Of a stretch of DNA of 64,000 bases, positions 38,833 to 48,216 are shown one piece after another. The first letter of the stretch is position 1, and each line of letters starts with the position of its first letter. Under the pieces are notes generated by a model, which was not told the DNA's origin, did no database searches, and was given only the letters and a program-made list of their open reading frames with translations. Source of the DNA: Proteus mirabilis ATCC 29906 (GTDB lineage Bacteria > Pseudomonadota > Gammaproteobacteria > Enterobacterales > Enterobacteriaceae). The position numbers were made by a program, and so were the translations under genes. The stretch is from the NCBI RefSeq assembly GCF_000160755.1, contig NZ_GG668583.1, positions 184,105 through 248,104 of the forward strand, read 5' to 3'.

Positions 38833-39050
38833 AGTCAATATTTGTGAATGAGTTTGCGAAAAATTGCGAACAATACTTATCAAGTAAAGACGATATAGTA
38901 ATAGAAAGCACGAACTTATTCTGGTTACATGTAAAGCAACAGCAATTTTTTTAAAAAAGCGTAATATTTACGCAGATTGACAGAGGTTGTCTTTTTCTCT
39001 TAGAGAATACTTGGTACTTTGTTGTTATTTTAATAATAAGGATTTTTTGT

Positions 39051-39320
39051 ATGAAATGTCACCGTCTTAATGAAGTGATGGAATTATTGCACCCAGTATG
39101 GGAAGAGCATTCTGATTTAAACTTAGTTCAATTATTACAGAAACTGGCGGATGAAGCAGGTTTTAAAGGTCAACTTGCTGATCTAACTGATGATATTTTG
39201 ATCTATCATCTAAAAATGCGCAATACCGCACCCACAGATGTTATTCCTGGGCTGAAGAAAGATTATGAAGAAGATTTCAAAACAGCTATTTTACGTGCTC
39301 GCGGTGTGATTAAAGATTAA
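39051..39320 (+). CDS. yihD: YihD family protein (DUF1040)
   Basis: A small 89-residue soluble protein equal in length to E. coli Yih[39 protein letters not shown] and [10 protein letters not shown] are conserved. Function unknown; expression in E. coli is tied to envelope/cold conditions only by survey data. It stands before srkA (14-nt gap) in the order yihD-srkA-dsbA, divergent from mobAB. Confidence 0.92.
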   Translation: MKCHRLNEVMELLHPVWEEHSDLNLVQLLQKLADEAGFKGQLADLTDDILIYHLKMRNTAPTDVIPGLKKDYEEDFKTAILRARGVIKD

Positions 39321-39334
39321 TTTCAGGATAGGAC

Positions 39335-40330
39335 ATGGCCATATCTGCCTCATTTAATTTTCAAGGATTGTCTCCCGATAGTATTTGGGATGCGCTAATT
39401 AATATTGGGTTTTATCCTGATTCAGGGCTGACGGAATTAAACAGCTACGAAAATCGTGTTTTTCAGTTTATGGATGAGCATAAACAACGTTATGTGGTGA
39501 AATTTTATCGTCCTCAACGTTGGAGCTATTCACAAATAAAAGAAGAACATGAATTTGTTTTAGCGCTAAAAGAGGCACAGGTTTCTGTCGCAGCGCCTAT
39601 CGAGGTAAAAGGCGAAACAGTTCATCTTTCTAATGAAGGGTTTTATTTTGCATTATTCCCAAGTATTGGGGGAAGAGCATATGAAACTGATAATCTATTT
39701 CAGCTTGAAGAGGTGGGGCGGACATTAGGACGTATTCACCAAATAGGTAGAAAAAAGAGCTATCAATATCGGCCGACACTGTCTGTTGCGGACTATTTGG
39801 TCGCGCCAAAATTAGAATTTGAACAAAGTGATTTAGTTCCAACGCAATTAAAATCTCAATTTATTGATGCTATTGATAAAATTATTCATGAAGTGAGTCC
39901 TAAATTATCAGACTCAACATGGAAAAAATTACGACTACATGGGGATTGTCATCCCGGCAATATATTGTGGCGTGATGAAGTCGTTATGGTTGATTTTGAT
40001 GATTCTCGTATGGGAAGTGCAATTCAAGATTTTTGGATGTTATTAAGTGGCTCAAAGCAAGATCAGCTTATACAGCTAGATACATTGCTTGAGTCTTATA
40101 ATGAATATCAAGATTTTGATGTGAGAGAACTATCATTAATTGAACCTCTACGTGCGATGAGAATGGTGCATTATATCGCATGGGTATTAAAGCGCTGGAA
40201 GGATCCTGCTTTTCCAAGAACCTTTGTTTGGTTTCAAGAGCAAGACTTTTGGTTTAAACAACTCGCTTTATTTAAAGGGCAAGTGGAGCAATTAAATGAG
40301 CCACCTTTACAACTTAGCCCAATGTATTAA
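39335..40330 (+). CDS. srkA: Stress response kinase SrkA (RdoA/YihE)
   Basis: A Ser/Thr protein kinase of the choline-kinase-like fold that counters death signalling in stressed cells and is Cpx-regulated in E. coli. The 331-residue product shows the N-lobe YVVKFYRPQRWS, the catalytic loop LRLHGDCHPGNILW (HGDxxxxN, about 204-217) and the DFD-like metal motif MVDFDDSRMG. Length is close to E. coli (328). Ends 20 nt before dsbA, and dsbA is often co-transcribed with it. Confidence 0.95.
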   Translation: MAISASFNFQGLSPDSIWDALINIGFYPDSGLTELNSYENRVFQFMDEHKQRYVVKFYRPQRWSYSQIKEEHEFVLALKEAQVSVAAPIEVKGETVHLSNEGFYFALFPSIGGRAYETDNLFQLEEVGRTLGRIHQIGRKKSYQYRPTLSVADYLVAPKLEFEQSDLVPTQLKSQFIDAIDKIIHEVSPKLSDSTWKKLRLHGDCHPGNILWRDEVVMVDFDDSRMGSAIQDFWMLLSGSKQDQLIQLDTLLESYNEYQDFDVRELSLIEPLRAMRMVHYIAWVLKRWKDPAFPRTFVWFQEQDFWFKQLALFKGQVEQLNEPPLQLSPMY

Positions 40331-40350
40331 TTTTTAGGAGATAATACGAA

Positions 40351-40974
40351 ATGAAAAAAATTTGGCTGGCGTTAGCAAGTATGGTGTTAGCATTTGGTGT
40401 TTCAGCTGCCGATATTTCTGAAGGTAAGCAGTATACAAATCTTTCTAAGCCTGTTGCAGGTGCTCCACAAGTGGTTGAATTTTTCTCTTTTTATTGCCCT
40501 CATTGCTATCAGTTTTCTGAAGTGTATAAGGTCAATAGTACAGTTGAAAAAAATGTACCAGAAAACACCAAAATGGCTCGTTACCACGTTGACTTCTTAG
40601 GGCCGTTAGGTAAAGAGATGACCCGTGCATGGGCGGTTGCTATTGCATTAGGTGTTGAAGACCAAGTCTCTCCAGCCTTATTTAAAGGAATACAAGAAAC
40701 ACAATCTATTCGCTCTGTTGATGATATTCGCACTACCTTTATTAATGCAGGGGTAAAAGCGGAAGATTATGATGCAGCAATTAATAGTTTTGTGGTTAAC
40801 TCATTGGTAAGCCAACAACAAAATGCGGTAACTGATTTCCAAATTAATGGTGTACCGGCAATGGTTATTGATGGTAAATATAAAATGAAAAATGATGGCA
40901 TTAGTGCTAAATCACCAGAAGAGTATGCAAAAGCTTATTCTGATGTCGTCAATCAATTACTGATGAAAAAATAA
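40351..40974 (+). CDS. dsbA: Thiol:disulfide interchange protein DsbA
   Basis: DsbA introduces disulfide bonds into exported proteins in the periplasm and is recycled by DsbB. The 207-residue precursor has a signal peptide (MKKIWLALASMVLAFGVSAA) and the redox site FYCPHCYQF (C49 and C52), the cis-proline loop NGVPAMVI, and a helical insert. It is transcribed after srkA, with AGGAG before the ATG, and ends at the terminator 41028-41066. Confidence 0.96.
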   Translation: MKKIWLALASMVLAFGVSAADISEGKQYTNLSKPVAGAPQVVEFFSFYCPHCYQFSEVYKVNSTVEKNVPENTKMARYHVDFLGPLGKEMTRAWAVAIALGVEDQVSPALFKGIQETQSIRSVDDIRTTFINAGVKAEDYDAAINSFVVNSLVSQQQNAVTDFQINGVPAMVIDGKYKMKNDGISAKSPEEYAKAYSDVVNQLLMKK

Positions 40975-41027
40975 TTGATCAATTATTGCTAATTGATAGA
41001 TAAGTAGAAATAGCTACCAATGTTAGA

Positions 41028-41066
41028 TAAAAATGGCACCCACTGTTTGTGAGTGCCATTTTTTTA
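41028..41066 (+). terminator. dsbA terminator
   Basis: AAAATGGCAC-CAC pairs with GTG-GTGCCATTTT with one bulge, followed by TTTT; about 55 nt after the dsbA stop. Confidence 0.85.
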
Positions 41067-41654
41067 TTCTTCATATTTCCTTCATAATATAACTATCCAC
41101 ATTAATTGATGTATATCTAATTAATTCAATATAATTAGTAATGCATCGTAAGTCATTGATTTTTTAATTATGTTAATAAAGTGAAAATAGACTTAATCAC
41201 TTAATATAGATAGGGTTACAAAAATACTCACAGAGTTATCCACAGGATATTCATGAATAATACAAACAATGTAATGTCAGGGAAATAGTCTGTAATATTA
41301 CTGTAAATCAATATTAACGAACTGACTCTTTTGGTTCCTTGTTTATGGTTGTGTTGCGCTAATTTTTTTAGATAAAGAAGCAATAACTTGTTATATTTTA
41401 GTTTATTATTTTCCGTTGCTAAGTGTAATTGCTTAGTGTTTGGAAATGTTAAATAGCTAACCTCTTAGAATAATGAAAAATGTAGATTTTATATTAATAA
41501 TAATTCTTTAGCATTTAATTTAACTGCTTTATTCTCCCATTTTGCTTATTTGACAATATTCTTTTACTTATGCTAGAACTGGTAATAGTTATATTTATTA
41601 TCCAAAATAAAAAATTCATTTTTATATATTGGATAAATAACAGTAGGAGGCGTG
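41067..41654. other. Intergenic region with DnaA-box-like sequences
   Basis: 588 bp without a gene between dsbA and the SemiSWEET gene; E. coli carries yihF/yihG near here. A perfect DnaA box TTATCCACA lies at 41236-41244 in the context GAGTTATCCACAGG, and a one-mismatch box CTATCCACA at 41093-41101, in AT-rich surroundings. No full origin array is present. The strong ribosome site TAGGAGG (41644-41650) belongs to the next gene. Confidence 0.4.
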
Positions 41655-42053
41655 ATGCAAAACGAAACAGATCCTGAAAATCTTACTTTACTCGATGAAT
41701 CTACCTCAACAAGCCTTGTTCCTTATCGTGGAATTAGATTAGCGAATAACCCAATAAATAAATTAATGAGGAAAATTAAACAGAAACTCGCCACGCTAAA
41801 TGAAATTAATATTGTCACATTAGTCAGTTGGATAGCAACAGTCACTGCCTGTGGTATGTATGTCTCTTATATTCCACAAATAATGGACAATCTTAATGGC
41901 ATTAAAACTAGCCCATTCCAGCCTTTTGTTGCAGCCATAAACTGTTTATTATGGACTTATTATGGCGTGAAAAGTAAAGAATATCCCGTTGCGATTGCTA
42001 ATGCTCCCGGTATTCTATTTGGTACTATTGCTTGCCTTACTGCAATTATTTAA
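41655..42053 (+). CDS. SemiSWEET-family sugar transporter
   Basis: A 132-residue membrane protein. The C-terminal 85 residues form the three-helix SemiSWEET/PQ-loop unit: NIVTLVSWIATVTACGMYVSYIPQIMDNL (with the YIPQI proline-glutamine motif), FQPFVAAINCLLWTYYGVKSKEYPVAIANAPGILFGTIACLTAII (NCLLWTYYG and the N of IANAPG are substrate-site positions). SemiSWEETs act as dimers and move sugars passively through the inner membrane. About 48 extra polar N-terminal residues precede the first helix, longer than typical SemiSWEETs. The ATG at 41655 fits the TAGGAGG spacing better than the GTG at 41652. Substrate not readable. Confidence 0.85.
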   Translation: MQNETDPENLTLLDESTSTSLVPYRGIRLANNPINKLMRKIKQKLATLNEINIVTLVSWIATVTACGMYVSYIPQIMDNLNGIKTSPFQPFVAAINCLLWTYYGVKSKEYPVAIANAPGILFGTIACLTAII

Positions 42054-42375
42054 TTAATTAACTATACCGTGTTTTATTACCGTATTTTATTAAAAATAAT
42101 ATAGAGAATATAAATAACCATATATTATTGAGGTGTTTCTATATTATTTTTAGTCATTATTTTGTATAAAACGAATAATATTTATCGTCTTTTTATTAAG
42201 ATAAAATTGATCTGCTTGATTTATTCGAATCAATGATTGTCGGTGACTAACCGATAATTATATCTGTCTATCGTGATAAGAAGTTTGTCAATAATCTCAG
42301 GTAATATTCGTCTATTGCGTTGCAATGTGGCATTCTAGTCATATCAATGAACCTCAGAACAATGATGAACAGATT
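42054..42375 (+). other. polA upstream region
   Basis: 322 bp, AT-rich, with the polA promoter expected here. No terminator of normal strength is seen after the SemiSWEET stop. TTTATTAAG and TAAGATAAAATTG around 42195 resemble promoter boxes but cannot be assigned with confidence. No RNA gene recognised. Confidence 0.3.
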
Positions 42376-45174
42376 ATGGTCCAGATAGCAGAAAACCCCT
42401 TTATCCTTGTAGATGGCTCTTCATACCTTTATCGTGCCTATCATGCTTTTCCTCCGCTAACTAATAGCAAAGGTGAACCCACAGGGGCGATGTATGGTGT
42501 GTTAAACATGCTACGCAGCCTAATAATTCAGTATAAGCCTAGTCATGTGGCGGTTGTGTTTGATGCTAAAGGCAAAACATTCCGTGATGAGTTGTATGAG
42601 GAATATAAATCTAATCGCCCACCAATGCCAGATGATCTGCGTGAGCAGATTGAGCCTTTGCATGAAATGGTTCAAGCTATGGGCTTACCGTTACTTTCTA
42701 TTACTGGCGTCGAAGCTGATGATGTGATTGGCACATTGGCATTAAAAGCAGCCAGTGATGGTCGTAATGTGTTAATCAGTACCGGTGATAAAGATATGGC
42801 ACAGCTAGTTACGCCCAATATCACACTTATCAACACGATGACGAATGTTATTTTAGGCCCCGATGAAGTTAAAGAAAAATATGGGGTGCCACCGGAGTTG
42901 ATTATCGACTTTCTCGCCCTGATGGGTGACTCATCAGATAATATTCCCGGTGTTCCGGGGGTGGGTGAAAAAACAGCATTAGGGCTATTGCAAGGACTTG
43001 GTAGCTTAGAGGATATTTATCAACAGCTTGATAAAATAGCCACATTGAGTTTCCGAGGTGCGAAAACACTTGGCGCTAAAATGGTTGAACATGAGAAAGT
43101 TGCCAAACTTTCTTATCAATTAGCGACAATTAAAACAGATGTAGCGCTTGATAAAACCTTTGATGACTTAGTGGTTAATGAACCTAATTTAGATAAGTTA
43201 CTTGAAATGTTTACGCGTTATGAATTTAAACGCTGGATAAGTGACTTACAAAATGGTGGTTGGTTAGCTCAACGCAGTAGCCGTAAAGCGCCAGTCCCCT
43301 ATAGTGCAGAAGTCGCAACACCCAAAGAGCAGCCAGCTGCAGACAATTTCCCGGTTATCTCTCAAGAGAACTATGAGTCTATATTGACTCATGAAAGCTT
43401 AATGCGCTGGGTTGAGGTACTGAAAAAAGCGCCCGCCTTTGCTTTTGATACTGAAACAGATAGCTTGAATAATATTGATGCACGTTTAATCGGTCTGTCA
43501 TTTGCGGTAGAGCCTGGCAAGGCCGCTTATATTCCATTGCGTCATGATTATCTAGATGCACCAGAGCAATTACCTGTTGATGAGGTACTAACTGCTTTAA
43601 AACCGATTTTAGAAGATAAAACCATCTTAAAAATTGGGCAAAACCTGAAATTCGACCGCGGCATTATGGAAAATGAAGGCATCGAATTAAACGGTATTTA
43701 TTTTGATACCATGTTGGAGTCTTATGTCTTAAATAGTGTGAGTAGCCGCCATGATATGGATACCTTAGCGGAAAAGCATTTAAATCATAAAACGACGACA
43801 TTTGAAGAGATTGCTGGTAAAGGTAAGGGGCAACTTACTTTTAATCAGATTGAGGTTGAACAAGCGACCTTATATGCAGCGGAAGATGCTGATATTACCT
43901 TGTTACTGCATCAAGCGCTTTATCCTCAAATAGAGGCGATTGCACCGCTAAAACACGTTTATCATGATATTGAGATGCCATTAGTCCCTGTGCTTTCACG
44001 CATGGAGCGTAAGGGCGTATTGATTGACGCACAAGTGCTTGCCATGCAATCCCAAGAAATCACTCAACGTTTAGCTGAGATTGAAAAAGAGACATTCGCG
44101 TTAGCAGGGCAAGAATTTAATCTCTCTTCACCTAAGCAATTACAAGAGATTTTATTTGAAAAACTCAATCTTCCTATTATCAAGAAAACACCAAAAGGTG
44201 CTCCTTCAACAAATGAAGAAGTGTTAGAAGCGTTAGCGCATAGTCATGAGTTACCTCGTTTAATTTTAGAACATCGTGGATTGGCAAAATTAAAATCGAC
44301 TTATACGGATAAATTGCCGTTGATGGTCAATAGTAAAACTAAGCGGGTGCATACTTCATATCATCAGGCGGTGACTGCGACAGGACGTTTATCTTCTCGT
44401 GATCCTAATCTGCAAAATATTCCAGTAAGAAATGAAGAGGGGCGTCGTATTCGCCAAGCGTTTATTGTCCGTGATGGTTTTAAAATAGTTGCTGCCGACT
44501 ATTCTCAAATCGAATTACGTATTATGGCGCATTTATCGCAAGATAAAGGTTTGCTTGATGCTTTTGCTCAAGGGAAAGATATTCACCGAGCTACTGCATC
44601 TGAAGTGTTTGGTATACCTTTAGACGAAGTCACCGCTGAGCAACGCCGTAGCGCTAAAGCAATTAATTTTGGTCTGATTTATGGGATGAGTGCTTTTGGT
44701 TTATCTCAACAAATTGGTGTTGAACGAAAAGAAGCACAGCGATATATGGATCTCTATTTTGAACGTTATCCAGGGGTATTAGATTATATGGAGCGTACCC
44801 GCAAACAAGCGTCACAGCAAGGCTATGTGGAAACGTTAGATGGACGCCGTTTATATCTGCCAGAGATTAATTCTAAAAATGCGATCCGACGTAAAGCATC
44901 AGAGCGTGAAGCGATTAACGCACCTATGCAGGGAACAGCAGCCGATATCATTAAAAAAGCAATGATTGCGGTGGATAATTGGATCTGTCATGAATGCCCT
45001 GATGATGTACATATGATTATGCAGGTACACGATGAATTAGTGTTTGAGGTACGAGAGTCATATTTAGAAAAAGCAAATGCGATGATCCATAAACTCATGG
45101 AAAGTAGCATGGAGCTTGCTATTCCACTGAAAGTCGAAGTCGGAGTCGGTAATAACTGGGATGAAGCCCATTAA
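42376..45174 (+). CDS. polA: DNA polymerase I
   Basis: Pol I fills gaps and removes RNA primers in replication and repair. The 932-residue protein (E. coli 928) has all three domains: 5'-3' flap exonuclease (1 to about 320; [50 protein letters not shown]), 3'-5' proofreading exonuclease (about 330-520; the DxE metal motif FAFDTETDS is intact) and polymerase (motif [11 protein letters not shown], motif [15 protein letters not shown], motif [10 protein letters not shown]). The start at 42376 ([16 protein letters not shown]) agrees with E. coli; the upstream in-frame start at 42325 is rejected. Confidence 0.97.
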   Translation: MVQIAENPFILVDGSSYLYRAYHAFPPLTNSKGEPTGAMYGVLNMLRSLIIQYKPSHVAVVFDAKGKTFRDELYEEYKSNRPPMPDDLREQIEPLHEMVQAMGLPLLSITGVEADDVIGTLALKAASDGRNVLISTGDKDMAQLVTPNITLINTMTNVILGPDEVKEKYGVPPELIIDFLALMGDSSDNIPGVPGVGEKTALGLLQGLGSLEDIYQQLDKIATLSFRGAKTLGAKMVEHEKVAKLSYQLATIKTDVALDKTFDDLVVNEPNLDKLLEMFTRYEFKRWISDLQNGGWLAQRSSRKAPVPYSAEVATPKEQPAADNFPVISQENYESILTHESLMRWVEVLKKAPAFAFDTETDSLNNIDARLIGLSFAVEPGKAAYIPLRHDYLDAPEQLPVDEVLTALKPILEDKTILKIGQNLKFDRGIMENEGIELNGIYFDTMLESYVLNSVSSRHDMDTLAEKHLNHKTTTFEEIAGKGKGQLTFNQIEVEQATLYAAEDADITLLLHQALYPQIEAIAPLKHVYHDIEMPLVPVLSRMERKGVLIDAQVLAMQSQEITQRLAEIEKETFALAGQEFNLSSPKQLQEILFEKLNLPIIKKTPKGAPSTNEEVLEALAHSHELPRLILEHRGLAKLKSTYTDKLPLMVNSKTKRVHTSYHQAVTATGRLSSRDPNLQNIPVRNEEGRRIRQAFIVRDGFKIVAADYSQIELRIMAHLSQDKGLLDAFAQGKDIHRATASEVFGIPLDEVTAEQRRSAKAINFGLIYGMSAFGLSQQIGVERKEAQRYMDLYFERYPGVLDYMERTRKQASQQGYVETLDGRRLYLPEINSKNAIRRKASEREAINAPMQGTAADIIKKAMIAVDNWICHECPDDVHMIMQVHDELVFEVRESYLEKANAMIHKLMESSMELAIPLKVEVGVGNNWDEAH

Positions 45175-45233
45175 TGACGAGATAACACTTTGTTTATAAT
45201 AGATATCAGTATGTTTTTTTAACTGATGAATTT

Positions 45234-45263
45234 AAGCGGGATAGCCATAAGGTTTTCCCGCTT
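45234..45263 (+). terminator. Possible polA terminator
   Basis: AAGCGGGA (45234-45241) pairs with TCCCGCTT (45256-45263); only a weak T-rich tail (TGCTATATTT) follows, so this is uncertain. Confidence 0.45.
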
Positions 45264-45310
45264 TGCTATATTTAAAGCTTGGGAAGGGGCAATAGGAAGT
45301 GTGGGGGGAT

Positions 45311-45345
45311 AAAAAATAAAAAGCCCAGTTGTTTGACTGAGCTTA
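45311..45345 (-). terminator. Terminator of the peptide deformylase gene
   Basis: On the minus strand TAAGC-CAGT pairs with ACTG-GCTT and is followed by TTTTTATTTTTT (A-rich run at 45310-45322 on the plus strand). 50 nt past the def stop. Confidence 0.75.
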
Positions 45346-45395
45346 CACTATAAAAGTCATTAGTATTAACAATATCAAAAGTTAAATACATTCCA

Positions 45396-45914
45396 TTAAG
45401 CAACTTGGGTGCTGTTGAGTTTGCTTAATTTTTTCTGTTTTTTCTCGATACGTTGACGTTTTAACGGCGATAAATGGTCTATAAATAGTTTACCATTGAG
45501 GTGATCTAGCTCATGTTGAATACAGCCAGCAAAGAGATCGGCTGCTTCTAGCTCGATTTCATCCCCATTTCTATCTAGTGCTTTGACTTTTAAGTAGCGA
45601 AAGCGTTGTGTGGGAGCAAAAGAGTCTGGGATAGAAAGACAACCATCCATCATATCCATTATTTCATCTTCAGTACTGATAATTTCTGGGTTAATAAGAG
45701 CAATGGGTTGATCTCTATTTTCAGAAACATCAATAACGACAATACGTTTAGAGACATTAACCTGAGGAGCCGCTAAGCCAATTCCTCTTTCTGCGTACAT
45801 GGTTTCAATCATGTCATCGATTAATGTGCGTATTTCGTCATCTACTTTTTCCACAGGTGTAGCAACTTTGCGTAGTCGCTCATCAGGAAAATGCAGTAGC
45901 GTTAATACAGCCAT
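45396..45914 (-). CDS. def: Peptide deformylase (stand-alone copy)
   Basis: Removes the formyl group from the N-terminal methionine of new proteins. The 172-residue product has the three PDF motifs: GIGLAAPQ (44-51), DGCLS (90-94, metal ligand C92) and QHELDH (133-138, ligands H134 and H138, catalytic E135). Motif 2 is EGCLS in classic enzymes; the E to D change is unusual. It also lacks the fmt gene that normally follows def, and it lies between polA and Spot 42, where E. coli has no def, so it is probably a second paralogue. Terminator at 45311-45345. Confidence 0.9.
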   Translation of the reverse strand: MAVLTLLHFPDERLRKVATPVEKVDDEIRTLIDDMIETMYAERGIGLAAPQVNVSKRIVVIDVSENRDQPIALINPEIISTEDEIMDMMDGCLSIPDSFAPTQRFRYLKVKALDRNGDEIELEAADLFAGCIQHELDHLNGKLFIDHLSPLKRQRIEKKQKKLSKLNSTQVA

Positions 45915-46182
45915 GAATACCTCATTTTATCGCTAATTTACAAATTTATTACGGTCTCGCGATAAGCCTATCACAAAATTAGTCTGTATAAACCGCACAT
46001 TTTGTGTGATTTGTTTTATTTTTAAGCACTTTTTACAGGTGATTTAGATCTCATAAATATGTAATTAAACTACATTTATTGAGCGTTTGAATACATAAAC
46101 ATCAAGCTGAATCGTGTTTGCATGTGAAAAAAAATTACAAAAGGGCTTTTATTAGCCAAAAAAATAGAGTACATTATCTCTT
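45915..46182. other. Region between def and Spot 42
   Basis: 268 bp of AT-rich sequence holding the divergent def and spf promoters. A partial CRP-like match, GGTGATTTAGATCTCA at 46038-46053, agrees with the consensus halves except one base in each, but it is centred about 137 bp before the Spot 42 start, farther than the E. coli site. It is only a weak candidate. Confidence 0.3.
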
Positions 46183-46294
46183 GTAGGGTACAGAGGTAAG
46201 ATGTTCTATCTTTCAGACCTTTTACTTCACGTAATCGGATTTAGCTGAATATTAGCTGCCCCAGTCGACTTTATTTCGACTGGGGCATTTTTTT
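46183..46294 (+). ncRNA. spf: Spot 42 small RNA
   Basis: Begins GTAGGGTACAGAGGTAAG and continues through the unstructured target-pairing segments to the GC-rich terminator stem CCCCAGTCGA/TCGACTGGGG and T-run, matching E. coli Spot 42 almost base for base over the first 60 nt. Spot 42 uses Hfq to repress galK and other catabolic genes and is itself repressed by CRP-cAMP in E. coli. A TACATT box at 46170-46175 fits a -10 element, 7 nt before the first base. Gene order polA-spf-engB is kept, apart from the def gene inserted on the other strand. Confidence 0.95.
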
Positions 46295-46372
46295 ATCTAA
46301 AATTTGCACGAGTGATTAATGCTAAGAATGGAAGGGGAAGCCATATTTTCCCCTAGTAAAGCGGATAGCGAG

Positions 46373-46444
46373 TTAAGCTTCTGTCTCTGGCTCGTTAGTA
46401 TCAGTAAACCACTCATTTAAGGTATTACGTAATTTATCAATGCC
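46373..46444 (-). pseudogene. Out-of-frame C-terminal 23 codons of engB
   Basis: Continuation of EngB in the +1 frame: [19 protein letters not shown] and four more residues, then TAA at 46375-46373. It corresponds to the last helix of EngB and has no start of its own. Either a real single-base insertion, a sequencing error in the A-run, or a site of frameshifting (ATA-AGG-C at the junction). Confidence 0.75.
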
Positions 46445-46997
46445 TTATTTTTTTCAAAGAAGAAAAACACTCAACACGTATATCACCTGATTTTTCTGAC
46501 AGTGCATTCTGTACCGCCATTAACTGCTTTTTACGTGCCCCTGATGCTAATTTATCCGCTTTAGTGAGCAAGACGAGAGTCGGAAGCTCTGAATCCACCG
46601 CCCAATCAATCATCTGCATATCGAGATCTTTTAATGGATGACGGATATCCATTAAAATAACAACTCCTTTTAAGCACTCTCTTTTTTGCAGGTATTCACC
46701 TAAAGAGCGTTGCCATTTGCGTTTCATCTCTTCGGGGACTTGAGCATATCCGTAGCCAGGTAAATCGACTAAACGTCGTCCTTCCTCAATTTGAAACAGA
46801 TTGATAAGTTGAGTACGACCGGGTGTTTTACTGGTTCTTGCCAATCCATTTTGTTGCGTTAGTGCATTTAATGCACTGGATTTACCCGCATTAGAACGAC
46901 CCGCAAAGGCAATTTCAATTCCTGTATCTGGTGGTAAATGGCGGATATCAGGTGCACTGATAATGAAATGTGCTTTTTGGTAATTAAATTGGGTCAT
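46437..46997 (-). CDS. engB: GTP-binding protein EngB (YihA) with out-of-frame C-terminus
   Basis: Essential GTPase for ribosome biogenesis and cell division. From the homologous start at 46997 ([22 protein letters not shown]) the frame gives 186 residues with G1 [13 protein letters not shown]2 [10 protein letters not shown]3 [10 protein letters not shown]4 LTKADK and G5-like FSSLKK. E. coli EngB has 210. After SLKK the frame runs IRH-stop, but a +1 shift reads on as [19 protein letters not shown] to a stop at 46373, the expected C-terminal helix. The shift lies in A7-T-A2 on the coding strand; one extra base explains it. The in-frame ATG at 47039 is too far upstream to be the start. Confidence 0.88.
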   Translation of the reverse strand: MTQFNYQKAHFIISAPDIRHLPPDTGIEIAFAGRSNAGKSSALNALTQQNGLARTSKTPGRTQLINLFQIEEGRRLVDLPGYGYAQVPEEMKRKWQRSLGEYLQKRECLKGVVILMDIRHPLKDLDMQMIDWAVDSELPTLVLLTKADKLASGARKKQLMAVQNALSEKSGDIRVECFSSLKKIRH

Positions 46998-47271
46998 TAT
47001 GGTATAAGCCTCTCTGAAATAATGCGCTTCCTCATGCATACTAAGATGAGTTTTGCATAGAGAATCGAAAATCGATTAATTAACTATTCCCTCTATTTTG
47101 GCGTAATTTAGCGACTTATAACAGTAATTAAACATGAAAATTTACCCTGTTATGATGTAAATGCGTTTATTGTGCGTAAATAAAGGTAAATGATTGGCAC
47201 TATTTGCCCCAGCGAATTAAAATCGCTGCATATTAAGTAAGTTGTAGACTATTAAAGTAAAGGATCCCTGC

Positions 47272-47844
47272 ATGTTAAAACGTTTTTTTGTCACTCTCGT
47301 TACCGCTTGCACCTTGACAACAACAAGCCTTGCAATGGCTGCAACGGGAGAGACCTTTGTTAAATTAGTCACATCTGAAGGCAATATTGAACTGTCACTG
47401 GATAATAAAAAAGCCCCTATCACAACGAAAAATTTTATTCAGTATGTCGAAGATGGTTACTATAACGGGACCACTTTTCATCGAGTGATCCCCGGATTTA
47501 TGATCCAAGGTGGGGGATTTACGGCAGATTTGCAACAAAAGCAGACACGAGAGCCGATTAAGAATGAGGCTGATAATGGCTTACGTAACTTAAAAGGCAC
47601 CATTGCAATGGCTCGTACATCAGATAAAGACAGTGCCACAAGCCAATTCTTTATTAATGTTGCTGATAATGCCTTTTTAGATCACGGTCAACGTGATTTT
47701 GGTTATGCGGTGTTTGGTAAAGTAGTGAAAGGCATGGATGTTGTCGATAAAATTTCACAAGTGCAAACCCGCAATATTGGTCCTTACCAAAATGTACCCG
47801 TTAAAACCGTGACGATTTTATCCGCTGAGGTGGTTAAAGAATAA
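47272..47844 (+). CDS. ppiA: Periplasmic peptidyl-prolyl cis-trans isomerase A (cyclophilin)
   Basis: Speeds proline isomerisation during folding of exported proteins. The 190-residue precursor (E. coli 190) has a signal peptide ([23 protein letters not shown]) and the cyclophilin fold: [15 protein letters not shown], the active-site arginine in [33 protein letters not shown] and [17 protein letters not shown]. Divergent from engB. In E. coli it is followed by yhfG-fic-pabA; only pabA remains here. Confidence 0.95.
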   Translation: MLKRFFVTLVTACTLTTTSLAMAATGETFVKLVTSEGNIELSLDNKKAPITTKNFIQYVEDGYYNGTTFHRVIPGFMIQGGGFTADLQQKQTREPIKNEADNGLRNLKGTIAMARTSDKDSATSQFFINVADNAFLDHGQRDFGYAVFGKVVKGMDVVDKISQVQTRNIGPYQNVPVKTVTILSAEVVKE

Positions 47845-47893
47845 TGGGTGATTAGGTTAGACACTTCTCTAGCCTAAGTCAGTCAATGAACAG

Positions 47894-47925
47894 ATATCCA
47901 GAATGCGTTCTCACATTCTGGATAT
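47894..47925 (+). terminator. Perfect 12-bp hairpin after ppiA
   Basis: ATATCCAGAATG (47894-47905) pairs with CATTCTGGATAT (47914-47925). No T-run follows, so it may be a weak or Rho-linked terminator of ppiA or an mRNA-stabilising end. Confidence 0.5.
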
Positions 47926-48137
47926 TGTCGATCAAAAAAATTATTTCTGATCTTTGTTTTTGACATATGATCTTCTATTACCGCGCTTGTTTGCTTTATT
48001 TATCTCTTAATTGATGAATAATCACCGTCATTATTGTTATTGCGCAATAAATCAACAGCTTTTCTTACTTACTATTTATATTTTACACCTGTGCTATGAT
48101 AATCGGCTTCGTTGTATCCAGGTCGGTTGAATAACGA

Positions 48138-48173
48138 GCTATTTTGTCAGGGATATAACGGTTTCAAAATAGC
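48138..48173 (+). promoter_or_regulatory. Hairpin in the pabA leader
   Basis: GCTATTTTG (48138-48146) pairs exactly with CAAAATAGC (48165-48173), 43 nt before the pabA start. The stretch 47926-48216 otherwise shows only AT-rich sequence with probable promoter boxes; fic and yhfG are absent. Role of the hairpin unknown. Confidence 0.35.
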
Positions 48174-48216
48174 ATTAAAACAGATAATGATAATAAAATC
48201 AGTCGGATAAGCTAAT

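Noticed and set aside
41067..41654. Possible replication origin
   Set aside because: Only one perfect and one imperfect DnaA box, with no 13-mer array, GATC clustering or origin-type neighbours.
46038..46053. CRP operator for Spot 42
   Set aside because: Only a partial match and too far upstream of the RNA start to be called with confidence.
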